From positions 1 to 49,234 of the forward strand of contig CABJFQ010000014.1 in assembly GCA_902364975.1 (NCBI GenBank): a stretch of 49,234 bases of DNA. The letters run 5' to 3'. Each line of letters starts with the position of its first letter. The first letter of the stretch is position 1. The position numbers and the translations under genes are program-made. This stretch comes from Coriobacteriaceae bacterium (GTDB taxonomy: Bacteria > Actinomycetota > Coriobacteriia > Coriobacteriales > Coriobacteriaceae). Below the pieces are notes generated by a model. That model made no database searches. It worked only from the letters and a program-made list of their open reading frames with translations, and had not been told where the DNA came from. Below, in pieces: positions 32,611 through 41,252 of this stretch.

Positions 32611-33407
32611 AGCATCACGCCGATCGCAGCATGGCGCCCACAGGTGCCGTCCTCGTTACGGTAGGAATAAAAGCGGTCGTTCTGACGCACAGTCGAAAGC
32701 TGGGTATCCACAATATTATCCGCGTCGACACCGACATCTACCAGCGCCTCGCAAATGGCAGCGGAAAGATCGAGCATGCGAGAGGTGCTCGCATCGACGC
32801 ACGAGAACTCGGCGGCAAAGCGATCCATGAGTTCCTGGGATACCTCATATTCGTCACCCAAGATATGGGGGCCGATATAGGCGGAAACGTCGATCGCATC
32901 GCAGCCGGCAGCATCGCAAAGCGCCTGGCACGCCTTGGCAGAAATACGTGCAATCGTGCCCTTCCAACCGGAGTGCACCACGGCAAATCCGCCAGGGGCC
33001 ACCAGCACCACGGGAACGCAGTCGGCAAAGCAGAGCAGCACGGGCACGTTATGCGCCGTACAGACGATAGCATCGCAGCCCTCGGCAATCTGCTCACGGA
33101 CGTCCTCAAGGTCATCGGCGCCGTTCGAGGTAACCGCAACGATATGGTCACCATGGACCTGATTGGGAACGAGCAGGTTGTGCTCGCACTCGGCGGCACC
33201 CATAGCCTCGAGTGCGCGGCGACGATTTTCTTGAACAGCAAAGGGATCATCGCCAACATGCGAGCCCAAGTTGAGTGAGGAGTACGCATCTTCGGAAACA
33301 CCACCGGCGCGCTCGGTGAAGGCAAAGCGAACATCGGATGTCGCGCCCTCCACCAACGTAACTCCATCATGGTCGACACGCGAAACTTTGTCCGCACGTG
33401 CTGCCAT
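32607..33407 (-). CDS. pgeF: Peptidoglycan editing factor PgeF / laccase-domain protein (YfiH/YlmD)
   Basis: A 266-residue protein of the YfiH/LACC1 family. Bacterial members have been described as multi-step purine nucleoside enzymes and as the peptidoglycan editing factor. The zinc site residues are in NQVHGD, CFADCVPV and VVHSGWKG. The start MAARADK has GGAGG seven bases upstream. It usually follows ftsZ and precedes yggS; here it is followed by pstS with a 4-base overlap. A promoter lies 50-80 bases upstream, behind the ftsZ terminator, so it opens its own transcription unit. Confidence 0.93.
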   Translation of the reverse strand: MAARADKVSRVDHDGVTLVEGATSDVRFAFTERAGGVSEDAYSSLNLGSHVGDDPFAVQENRRRALEAMGAAECEHNLLVPNQVHGDHIVAVTSNGADDLEDVREQIAEGCDAIVCTAHNVPVLLCFADCVPVVLVAPGGFAVVHSGWKGTIARISAKACQALCDAAGCDAIDVSAYIGPHILGDEYEVSQELMDRFAAEFSCVDASTSRMLDLSAAICEALVDVGVDADNIVDTQLSTVRQNDRFYSYRNEDGTCGRHAAIGVML

Positions 33408-33458
33408 ACTAAAGCCTCCTAATAACACAAGTACCGCGGCGTCGCCGCGCAGTCCGCG

Positions 33459-33486
33459 TTTATACGGCTGTCATACTTCCTTAAAA
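33459..33486 (-). promoter_or_regulatory. Probable promoter of pgeF-pstSCAB-phoU
   Basis: Read on the minus strand: TTTTAA (-35, at 33481-33486), 16 bases, TATAAA (-10, at 33459-33464), about 52 bases before the pgeF start. The 5' leader holds a short palindromic hairpin CGCGGC-GTC-GCCGCG at 33435-33449. I see no clear PhoB-type box. Confidence 0.4.
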
Positions 33487-33560
33487 GGATACCCGCAGCG
33501 GTAGGGACCAAACGTAAAGGGAACGTAAGGAGATTGGAGGCTTTCGTTTACAAACGAGAA

Positions 33561-33594
33561 ACAAAACGGGGTGCATCCAAATGGACACACCCCG
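33561..33594 (-). terminator. Intrinsic terminator after ftsZ
   Basis: Stem ACGGGGTG-GTCC / GGAT-CACCCCGT with one mismatch and a 4-base loop, followed by TTTTGTTTC on the minus strand. It lies 24 bases after the ftsZ stop, so dcw and the pgeF-pst unit are separate transcripts. Confidence 0.85.
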
Positions 33595-33617
33595 TGCAGG
33601 TCGTTGAGAAAAACGAA

Positions 33618-34772
33618 CTAGAAGCTACCGCGCTTCAGGAAGTCGGGAAGCTCGAACTGGTCGTTGCCAAAGTTGGGCAGCTCGGTACCACCGACGTTGC
33701 GGGTCGGAGCGGCCTGAGCCGGGCTGGCGGCAGGAGCGGTGCGCTGCGGCTCGGCGGAGGCAGCGGCCTTGCTCTGAGACTGCTGAGCAGCAAAGAGCTC
33801 GTCCTGACGGTTGACGTTGGAGTCGGAGAAGCCCGTAGCGATGACGGTGATACGCACCTGATCGCCCAGGGACTCGTCGACAACGGTACCGAAGATGATG
33901 TTGGCCTCGGGGTCGACGGCGTTGGCGACAACGTCGGCGGCATCGCTGATCTCCTGGATGCCCAGGTCCTTGGAACCGGCGATGGAGAGCAGCACGCGCG
34001 TGGCACCATCGATGGAGCTCTCGAGCAGCGGGCTGGAGATGGCCTGCTGGGCAGCGTCGACGGCACGAGTATCCCCAGAAGAGGTACCGATACCCATCAT
34101 GGCGGTACCGGCCTGCTTCATGATGGTCTTAACATCGGCGAAGTCCAGGTTGATGATACCGGGGACGGTGATGAGGTCGGTGATGCCCTGGGTGCCCTGG
34201 GAAAGAACGCCATCGGCAATCGCGAAGGCCTCGAGCATGGTGGTCTTCTTCTCGGCGATGTCGAGCAGCTTATCGTTAGGGATGACGATCATGGTGTCGA
34301 CGCAATCGGAGAGGGTCTTGATGCCCTCCTCGGCGCTCTTCTTGCGCTTGCGGCCCTCGAAGGTGAAGGGCTTGGTCACGACGGCGACGGTCAGTGCGCC
34401 GACCTCGTTCATCGCGATATCGGCAACGATGGGAGCAGCGCCGGTACCGGTGCCACCGCCCTCACCGCAGGTGATAAACACCATGTCGGCGCCAGCGAGC
34501 GCCTCGGCAATGTCGTCGCGGGACTCATCGGCAGCCTTGCGGCCAACCTCGGGGTTGGCGCCGGCGCCCAAGCCGCGGGTAAGGTCGGTGCCGATGTGCA
34601 CCTTGATATCGGCATCAGAGATCGCGAGTGCCTGAGCATCGGTGTTGATGGCAACAAACTCGACGCCGCGGATGCCCTCTTCGATCATTCGATTGACCGC
34701 GTTGGTACCGCCGCCGCCGACGCCGACCACCTTAATGACGGCAAGGTAGTTGTTGATCTCTGTCTCGTGCAT
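33618..34772 (-). CDS. ftsZ: Cell division protein FtsZ
   Basis: FtsZ is the tubulin-like GTPase of the division ring. The 384-residue protein has the tubulin signature [13 protein letters not shown], the nucleotide-binding [10 protein letters not shown], and the T7 loop NLDFADVK. The GTPase core ends near residue 315. A short variable Ala/Ser/Pro linker follows, then the conserved C-terminal peptide [10 protein letters not shown] that binds SepF and others. The start MHETEINNY has GGAGG six bases upstream. It follows ftsQ (stop at 34972) after about 200 bases without ftsA, which is usual for Actinobacteria that rely on SepF. Confidence 0.97.
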   Translation of the reverse strand: MHETEINNYLAVIKVVGVGGGGTNAVNRMIEEGIRGVEFVAINTDAQALAISDADIKVHIGTDLTRGLGAGANPEVGRKAADESRDDIAEALAGADMVFITCGEGGGTGTGAAPIVADIAMNEVGALTVAVVTKPFTFEGRKRKKSAEEGIKTLSDCVDTMIVIPNDKLLDIAEKKTTMLEAFAIADGVLSQGTQGITDLITVPGIINLDFADVKTIMKQAGTAMMGIGTSSGDTRAVDAAQQAISSPLLESSIDGATRVLLSIAGSKDLGIQEISDAADVVANAVDPEANIIFGTVVDESLGDQVRITVIATGFSDSNVNRQDELFAAQQSQSKAAASAEPQRTAPAASPAQAAPTRNVGGTELPNFGNDQFELPDFLKRGSF

Positions 34773-34971
34773 GTCGGTCCTCCGAACAAAGGTTATAGCC
34801 ATAGCATGGGTCGACCCCTGCGCACATTAACCTTCAGGTTGAAAGTAAATGCAAAGGTAAACCGTATTATGTTTGCACATTATGAACGTATCAGTCAAAT
34901 AATTGACCGTGAAAACCAAACAAACCAGATAAACGGCGTGGTATGGCCCCTCAACAAAGCATCAACCAGCG
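34773..34971. other. AT-rich intergenic region between ftsQ and ftsZ
   Basis: This 199-base stretch is clearly AT-rich and likely carries an ftsZ promoter. Several -10-like hexamers (TAATGT, TAATAC) are present on the minus strand, but I could not fix one with a matching -35. It also has a small dyad AACCT-TC-AGGTT. I see no ftsA or other gene. Confidence 0.4.
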
Positions 34972-36228
34972 CTACGAGGTCGGAGCATTCCTAAATGTGT
35001 AGTTGCCCGGAGAGCGCACATTGATATACGTTACGCCCTCTACCTGCGAAAGCAACTTGGTGACTACGCGTTCCTTCTTGGCGATATCGTCCGAATCGCC
35101 CAGCGACACCTCAATGCCGTTATTGAGGTTTGCCGAGATGGCTTCGACCGAAGGCGTGGAAATATCCTTGACTTGTCCCAAGAACTCGCTCGAAAAACCA
35201 CGCACATAATCCAGGCCGGCCTTAACGGCTTTGGAGTTAACCGCCTGGCCGGAAACCGGAGCGACATCCGCCGAGACATCAGTCAACAACACCGCGCCAT
35301 AATGCTTGGCGAGCGCCAGCGCGGCATCGATTCCGGTCAAGGTATTTGAGCCCTGCCCTGTCGTGATGACGTTGCCCTGGTCGTCCACTTCGACCGACGT
35401 CGACAGCGGGGCGATCCAGGTGTCATCGTCTCCGATAGCCCAGGCAAGGTCGTCGGAGCTGATATACGCAATGGCGATAACTTTACGCTCCGTCGGCGTG
35501 ATGATAAGCGTATGGGGAAACTGGCGCTGGACATCCACGCCCGAAACCCACGGGTTCTGCTTGAGATCCTCGGTAATCTGGTCGGGATCGACGTTAAAAA
35601 GCGACGTTCCCTCGGGCAAGTCGATCAGCTGGATAGCATCGTGCTTCGTCACATGCTCGCTGCCTTGAATCTGAATATCAGTGGCAGTAAACAGTCCAGA
35701 GTTGATCACCACGATGGCAACGACGACGAGCACGGCCAAGACGGCCAGAACGCCGCCCACGATTTTGCCTTTGCCTGTAACGACAGAAGCGGCGTCTGAT
35801 GTTTTATTTGCCATCGCTCCAAGTGAAGATAACGGGTTGAAACCTTTTTTACTCGAAGGCTTCTTGGCGGTAGCCGGCACCGATGTCAGCGAGCGCGGTT
35901 TCGATGCGCCCAGCGTGCGACCTGGACGCGCCGCTTTAGTTCCCGTCGAGGGCTTGGGAGCTGCCATGGGACGGGCAGGCTTGGCGCCCATAACAGGCTT
36001 TGACGTCACCGAGGGACGCGAGGACTTTTTTGCGGCCGGACGATTACCGAGCTGCGAGCCGACGACCGGACGACTGGTCTGTCGAGCATGCCCGACAGAC
36101 TTAGAGTGCGCGACGGTATTGCGTTGAGGTTTGGCAGGCGCGCCGGAACGCCCTCCGGCGCGGCGGAAGGTGGGTTTCGATGCTCTAGAAGCCGAGGAAT
36201 TTAACTTCCGGTCTGAGCTCGATGCCAT
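34972..36228 (-). CDS. ftsQ: Cell division protein FtsQ (DivIB)
   Basis: FtsQ links early and late division proteins at the septum. The 418-residue protein has an unusually long, very basic N-terminal cytoplasmic region (about 1-150, rich in Lys, Arg, Ser and Pro). One membrane span follows at about 156-176, then the POTRA domain (FTATDIQIQGSEHVTKHDAIQLID) and the FtsQ beta-domain. A typical FtsQ has a cytoplasmic part of 25-100 residues, so this is long. Its first 44 bases overlap the end of murB in another frame, which makes its expression depend on murB translation. Confidence 0.9.
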   Translation of the reverse strand: MASSSDRKLNSSASRASKPTFRRAGGRSGAPAKPQRNTVAHSKSVGHARQTSRPVVGSQLGNRPAAKKSSRPSVTSKPVMGAKPARPMAAPKPSTGTKAARPGRTLGASKPRSLTSVPATAKKPSSKKGFNPLSSLGAMANKTSDAASVVTGKGKIVGGVLAVLAVLVVVAIVVINSGLFTATDIQIQGSEHVTKHDAIQLIDLPEGTSLFNVDPDQITEDLKQNPWVSGVDVQRQFPHTLIITPTERKVIAIAYISSDDLAWAIGDDDTWIAPLSTSVEVDDQGNVITTGQGSNTLTGIDAALALAKHYGAVLLTDVSADVAPVSGQAVNSKAVKAGLDYVRGFSSEFLGQVKDISTPSVEAISANLNNGIEVSLGDSDDIAKKERVVTKLLSQVEGVTYINVRSPGNYTFRNAPTS

Positions 36229-37096
36229 ACGCCTCCCTCACCTTTCCGTGCACATGTCTAATAACCGCGGCAACGTCATCGGCCGAGGCAGTTCCGTTAT
36301 TAACGATAAAATTAGCGTGAACGGGCGAAACTTCCGCGCCGCCAATCGAAAAACCCTTTAATCCACAATCCTCGATAAGCTTGCCCACACTCGCATCGGG
36401 CGGGTTGCGAAAGACAGACCCGCAGGATGCGCGACCCATGGGCTGCGTACGCTTGCGCCTTGTAAGGTACCGCTCCATGCGCTCGCGAATGTCGGCCTTG
36501 GGCGCCGGTTTAAGCTTGAGCACGCACTCGAGGATGATCTCATTGCGGGGAAGGCTACATTCGCGGTAGCCCCAAGTGATCTCGGACCCCGCATAATGCT
36601 TGATACCGGATGCCGGGTCAAACGTTACGACATCCTCAACCAGCGAGCCAATCCACTCGGTCCGTGTGCCGGCATTCATAGATATCGCACCGCCGACCGA
36701 ACCAGGAATGCCAACGGCAAACTCAAGGCCCGAGAGGCTACGCGACAGGGCATCGTTGACCAGGCGCGCAAACATCACGCCCGCACCGACCGTCAGCATA
36801 CAACCGTCATCGGCAACAACCGTGCGCTGAAACTCACGTCCGAGCGAAATGACGGCACCGCGATAACCGCCATCGGCAACCAGCAGATTGGAGCCCTTGC
36901 CGATGATGACCCACGGCACCTGCTCGCGATCGAGCACCGCCACGGCGCGGCGGAGGGCATGATAGCTATGGCACGTCACAAAGAGGTCGGCCTTGCCGCC
37001 GATACGATAGCTCGTATGACGCGCAAGGCGCTCGTCCTCGATCACATCCGTGTCGATCATGCCCGAGAGCGCCATGACGGCGTTAAACAGACCCAT
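36185..37096 (-). CDS. murB: UDP-N-acetylenolpyruvoylglucosamine reductase
   Basis: MurB reduces the enolpyruvyl group to give UDP-MurNAc, using NADPH and FAD. The 303-residue protein has the FAD-binding IGKGSNLLVADGGY and GLEFAVGIPGSVGGAISMNAG blocks, the catalytic Ser in GRASCGSVFRNP, and the C-terminal Glu (ELRPEVKF). It is the short type II-like form. The ribosome binding site is weak. The murC stop is 5 bases upstream. Its end overlaps the ftsQ start. Confidence 0.95.
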   Translation of the reverse strand: MGLFNAVMALSGMIDTDVIEDERLARHTSYRIGGKADLFVTCHSYHALRRAVAVLDREQVPWVIIGKGSNLLVADGGYRGAVISLGREFQRTVVADDGCMLTVGAGVMFARLVNDALSRSLSGLEFAVGIPGSVGGAISMNAGTRTEWIGSLVEDVVTFDPASGIKHYAGSEITWGYRECSLPRNEIILECVLKLKPAPKADIRERMERYLTRRKRTQPMGRASCGSVFRNPPDASVGKLIEDCGLKGFSIGGAEVSPVHANFIVNNGTASADDVAAVIRHVHGKVREAYGIELRPEVKFLGF

Positions 37097-37101
37097 TAGA
37101 C

Positions 37102-38520
37102 TTAAGCGTCTTTCTTGGCAGTCAGATACTCGATAAACTCGGGACCGACGGTCGTAACGTCGCCGGCACCCATGGTGAGCAGCAGGTCGCCCTCGCCCAC
37201 CATCTGCTCGAGCTCCTGATTGAGCTCAAGACGGCTGGAGCAGTACACGACCTCCTTGCCAGGATGCTTGGCGCGCACGGTATCGGCGAGCATCTTAGAG
37301 GTGACACCCGGAATGGGCATCTCGCCAGCCGAGAACACATCAATCAGCAGCAGTTTATCGGCATTGGCAAATGCATCGGCAAAGTCGTCGCACAGGGCCT
37401 GCAGGCGCGAATAGCGGTGCGGCTGGAACACGACATCGACGTGCTTGTAGCCCAGCGAGGAAGCGGCAGCAAGCGTCGCCTTGATCTCGGTGGGGTGATG
37501 GCCGTAATCATCGACCACGGTGATGCCATCGATATCGCCCACGTGGGTAAAGCGACGGCGGACGCCCTCAAAGCTCGAGAGCGCCTTGGCGGCGGCGTCG
37601 ATGTCAAGGCCCAGGACATGGGCGACGGTGAGCACCGCCGTGGCGTTGAGCATGTTGTGGCGACCGGGGTTGCTCTTGATCTCCACAGCGTGCTCAGTGC
37701 CGTCCTCAAAGCGAACGATAAAGTCACTCTGGATGCCCTTGACATCCGGGTGCACGCAGACGATGTCGTTGCTCTCGGCAAAGCCGTAGGAAAGCACGTG
37801 ACGGCCCGTCGACTTGGCGAGCTCGACCAGATGCGGGTCCTCGCCGCAGACGATGACGGTGCCGTCCTCGCCCACCAGGCTCATGAATTTGGCGAAAGTT
37901 GCCTCGATCTCCTCGATACCCGAGTAGTGGTCGAGGTGGTCGGCCTCGACGTTGGTCACAATGACCACGTTGGGGTTCAGGAACAGGAAGGAGCTGTCGG
38001 ACTCGTCGGCCTCGGCGACAAAGTAGTCGCCCGAGCCGTTCTTGCCGTTCGTGTCATAGCCCTCGACGATGCCGCCGATCAAGAAGCTCGGATCCAGACC
38101 CATGCGGTCGAGCATGGTGGCGCACATCGAAGACGTGGTGGTCTTGCCATGCGTGCCGGCAACAGCGACGGTGGTGTAGCCGTGGCCCAAAGCAGAGAGC
38201 ATCTTGGCACGGGGCCACACGGGAATACCCAGCTCGCGAGCGCGCACGAGTTCAGCGTTGGACTCCGGAATAGCGGTGGACACAACAACCACGTCGGGCT
38301 TGACCTCGTCGATCGTGGCGGCCTCATGGCCCACATGCACCTTCACACCAGCGCGGGTAAGCTGGCGGATATAACGTGACGTCTTAAGGTCGGAGCCGGT
38401 AACGGCATAACCGCGCTCGTGCAGAACGAGGGCGATGCCGCTCATGCCGGCGCCGCCGATACCGATAAAGTGGGCGCTCTTAAACTCGGGCGCGGAGGTT
38501 GCAGTCTGGGAATCAGCCAT
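37102..38520 (-). CDS. murC: UDP-N-acetylmuramate-L-alanine ligase
   Basis: MurC adds L-Ala to UDP-MurNAc using ATP. The 472-residue protein has the Mur ligase domains: an N-terminal Rossmann part (FIGIGGAGMSGIALVL), the ATP-binding GTHGKTTTSSM, the central DYGHHPTEI motif, and the C-terminal domain (VFQPHRYSR). AAGGAG lies 11 bases before the ATG of MADSQTA, which is long but acceptable; an ATG nine codons further out is preceded by no such site. It lies 97 bases after murG. Confidence 0.96.
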   Translation of the reverse strand: MADSQTATSAPEFKSAHFIGIGGAGMSGIALVLHERGYAVTGSDLKTSRYIRQLTRAGVKVHVGHEAATIDEVKPDVVVVSTAIPESNAELVRARELGIPVWPRAKMLSALGHGYTTVAVAGTHGKTTTSSMCATMLDRMGLDPSFLIGGIVEGYDTNGKNGSGDYFVAEADESDSSFLFLNPNVVIVTNVEADHLDHYSGIEEIEATFAKFMSLVGEDGTVIVCGEDPHLVELAKSTGRHVLSYGFAESNDIVCVHPDVKGIQSDFIVRFEDGTEHAVEIKSNPGRHNMLNATAVLTVAHVLGLDIDAAAKALSSFEGVRRRFTHVGDIDGITVVDDYGHHPTEIKATLAAASSLGYKHVDVVFQPHRYSRLQALCDDFADAFANADKLLLIDVFSAGEMPIPGVTSKMLADTVRAKHPGKEVVYCSSRLELNQELEQMVGEGDLLLTMGAGDVTTVGPEFIEYLTAKKDA

Positions 38521-38617
38521 GTGCTCGTGTACTCCTTGCGTAAACACTGCCTGTAACCCGTTAACTGTACCGCACCTACCGCATCAGCGCGAGGGCGACC
38601 GACGATATCCCGTCTAA

Positions 38618-39733
38618 CTAACGCAAACCCTCTACCGCATCCGCCAGAAGAGCGGCGGCCCTATCCTGAGCCAGACCACGCGCCGCCTGACGCATGGCGT
38701 CGCGTGCCGCCGCGTCATCGACCAGGTGCAGCAGCTCATCGGCAAAGGCAGAACCGTCGATATCGGCATCGGCGCAGAGCACGCCGGCCCCGGCGTCGAC
38801 CAGATAACGGGCATTGGTGGTTTGGTGGTCGGCCGTCGCATGCGGGTACGGCACGAGCACCGAAGGCACGGCGAGCGCAGCGATCTCGGCCACGCTCGAT
38901 GCGCCCGAACGCGATAGCACCAAATCGGCAGCAGCCAGCATGTCGCCCATGTTGTCGATGTAAGGCTGGACGCGGTAACGCTTCGCCTCCTCGGGCGTCA
39001 GCGCCAAAGCGCGCTCGGTCTCCTCAAAGCCGTCGGCACCCGTCGAATGCAACACATAGAGGTTCTTGCGCGAAAGCAGCTCGTTTTTGAGCGAAGCCAC
39101 GCGCTCGTTGAGGTGCTGGGCGCCAAGTGAACCGCCAAAGACGAGCAGCAGCGTAGCGTCCTCGGGAACGCCAAGTGCCTTGCGGCCGCGAGCGCGATCG
39201 CCCTCGATCACCGAGCGACGTACGGGGTTGCCGGTCATGAGCACGTGGTCAGGGTCACCTTCGCGCTCAAAGACCGAACGCGCTGCCGGCACCGAGATGC
39301 ACACGCGGGCGGCGTGGGAGTTCATCATCTTGTTGGCCAGGCCCGGAACAGAGTTCTGCTCATGCAGCAGATACGGAACGCCTGCGCCCTTGCACCACCC
39401 CAGCAACGGAACCTCGACATAGGCACCAAAACCGATGGCGGCATCGGGCTTGCCGACCTTTGAGAAATGACTGGCGAGCGCACGCTTGGCCTTGTTGACA
39501 CGCCACAGCGAGGTCAGCGCCGTCCAAGGACGGGAGCGGTCGAAGCCCGTAACCGTAATGGGCACAAAATCAAACCCAGCCTCGGGGACCAGACGACCCT
39601 CGAGCTTGCGCGACTGGCCCACGAACACAACGTGGTGGCCACGGTCACGCAGCTCTTCGGCCAAGGCGAGCGCGGGGTTGATATGCCCTGCCGTGCCGCC
39701 GGCTGCAATAGCAACGGTCATCTTATCGGTCAT
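38618..39733 (-). CDS. murG: Lipid II synthase (GlcNAc transferase) MurG
   Basis: MurG adds GlcNAc to lipid I at the inner membrane face to make lipid II. The 371-residue protein has the GT-B fold with the N-terminal glycine loop GGTAGHINPALALA (the second Gly-rich position is Ala, as often in Actinobacteria), HEQNSVPGLANK, the second loop FGGSLGAQHLNE, and the C-terminal RSGASSVAEIAALAVPSVLVPYPHA that holds UDP-GlcNAc. AAGGGA precedes the ATG, and the start overlaps the ftsW stop by 11 bases. A start four codons further in is also possible. Confidence 0.96.
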   Translation of the reverse strand: MTDKMTVAIAAGGTAGHINPALALAEELRDRGHHVVFVGQSRKLEGRLVPEAGFDFVPITVTGFDRSRPWTALTSLWRVNKAKRALASHFSKVGKPDAAIGFGAYVEVPLLGWCKGAGVPYLLHEQNSVPGLANKMMNSHAARVCISVPAARSVFEREGDPDHVLMTGNPVRRSVIEGDRARGRKALGVPEDATLLLVFGGSLGAQHLNERVASLKNELLSRKNLYVLHSTGADGFEETERALALTPEEAKRYRVQPYIDNMGDMLAAADLVLSRSGASSVAEIAALAVPSVLVPYPHATADHQTTNARYLVDAGAGVLCADADIDGSAFADELLHLVDDAAARDAMRQAARGLAQDRAAALLADAVEGLR

Positions 39734-41243
39734 GGTAGTCCCTTCGTACACGCGGTCCCTGGTCGTCGGTGCGCAAACGCGCCGACGGGTCCGAGTTCAA
39801 ATCGATTCGATTATATCCGCCGCCCGCGCTGCGAGGGCTGGGGCGCTGCGGACGACCTTGCGGAGCCGTTCGCGGGCGTGGACGGGCTGCCGGCTCGGTC
39901 GCAGAGCCATCCAGAACGGTAAAGCCGTTACGCGAAGATCGCTCGCCGCGCACGTGGGGCACGCCGGCGGTACTCTCATCCATAACGGCAAAGCTCTCGC
40001 GGCGACGGTCGTACTCATCGCGACGGGCGCTCTCGTACGAAACGCGCAGGATCAGACCGGCAAGCATAAGCGACACAATAATCGACGAACCGCCGTAGCT
40101 AATAAACGGCAGCGGTTTGCCCGTCATGGGAAACACGTTGAGGATGCCCAGCGCATTGATCAAAAACTGCACCGCGAGAATGACCGCGGAGCCAGACGCC
40201 ATGAGCGCGCCCCGACGATCGGTCGCCTGCTCGGCAATGCGAAACGCCGAGTAGATCAGCATCGCAAACACCAAGAAGAACAGCACGGTTCCGACAAAAC
40301 CGACTTCCTCGCCAATGATGGCCAGGATGTAGTCATTGTGCGCCTCGGGCAGATACGAGTACTTCATGGTTGAGTTGCCGATGCCACGGCCGAACAGACC
40401 GCCCGAGGCAAAGGCCATGATGGCAAGCGTGGCCTGATAGCCGTCACCATACTCGTCGGCCCAAGGGTTCAAGGCAACCTGGATACGCACCATACGGTAC
40501 GGCTCTGCGACAAGCGCAATCACGATCACGAGAATGCCGAAGATTATCACGCCGATGATAAATCTGGGGTCGAGACCCGCAAACAACGCCATGCACATGA
40601 GGGTCAACAGGATGATCAGGACGGTACCGAAATCGGGCTGGATAAAGATCAGAAAGAGCGAAATTCCCAGGTAGATGCCCATCTTGCGAAGGAATTCGTT
40701 GATGTTGCCACCGGGCGAAAAGAAGCGATCAAGCATGATGGCCGAATACGCAATGGCAAATGGCTTTAAAAACTCGGAAGGCTGGAACTGAATACCGGCG
40801 ATGTTGAGCCAGCGCGTGGCGCCACGGCTGCCGCTTCCCACCAAGAACACCAGCAGAAGCAAGAACATCATGCCGATAAGGAAGATCCTAAGCACATCCT
40901 CCCCAAACCAGCTGTCCGGCAAAACGCGCACGATGGCAATCAGCGCCAGAACACCAACCACGGCAAACGCGGCCTGTCGACCCAGGAAAAACGTCGCCGA
41001 GCCATTCTCGTGCAGCGCCTCGACCGAAGACGCCGAGTACACCATCAACAGGCCAAAGCACACCAAAGTAAACAGGCAGGCCATAAATATCAAACGGGGG
41101 CGCATGATGCGGGCGGGAACGCCGGCAATATAGCGTTCGCTAAACGACTGCCCGCCGCGACCGGAACGCGGTGTTATGCGCCGCGAGGAAGCACGGTCCG
41201 AGTCGGGCCTCCTCATACCTTGTCGGGGGCTCTCCTCTCTCAC
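39723..41243 (-). CDS. ftsW: Septal peptidoglycan polymerase FtsW (SEDS)
   Basis: FtsW polymerises lipid II for the septum together with PBP2/FtsI. The 506-residue membrane protein has about ten spans and the SEDS motifs: FQPSEFLKP, QPDFGT, LPEAHNDYILAIIGEEVGFVG and FPMTGKPLPFISYGGSS. Both ends are extended: about 45 basic residues at the N-terminus and a tail of about 110 residues rich in Arg, Pro, Ser and Gly. The start taken is GTG (REESPRQ) with AGGGG six bases upstream; a TTG two codons earlier and an ATG nine codons later are alternatives. The stop overlaps the murG start. Confidence 0.93.
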   Translation of the reverse strand: MREESPRQGMRRPDSDRASSRRITPRSGRGGQSFSERYIAGVPARIMRPRLIFMACLFTLVCFGLLMVYSASSVEALHENGSATFFLGRQAAFAVVGVLALIAIVRVLPDSWFGEDVLRIFLIGMMFLLLLVFLVGSGSRGATRWLNIAGIQFQPSEFLKPFAIAYSAIMLDRFFSPGGNINEFLRKMGIYLGISLFLIFIQPDFGTVLIILLTLMCMALFAGLDPRFIIGVIIFGILVIVIALVAEPYRMVRIQVALNPWADEYGDGYQATLAIMAFASGGLFGRGIGNSTMKYSYLPEAHNDYILAIIGEEVGFVGTVLFFLVFAMLIYSAFRIAEQATDRRGALMASGSAVILAVQFLINALGILNVFPMTGKPLPFISYGGSSIIVSLMLAGLILRVSYESARRDEYDRRRESFAVMDESTAGVPHVRGERSSRNGFTVLDGSATEPAARPRPRTAPQGRPQRPSPRSAGGGYNRIDLNSDPSARLRTDDQGPRVRRDYHDR

Positions 41244-41252
41244 CGGCAACCC

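Noticed and set aside
34773..34971. A hidden ftsA or other gene between ftsQ and ftsZ
   Set aside because: The stretch is only 199 bases, AT-rich, and has no open frame of note; ftsA is about 1.2 kb.
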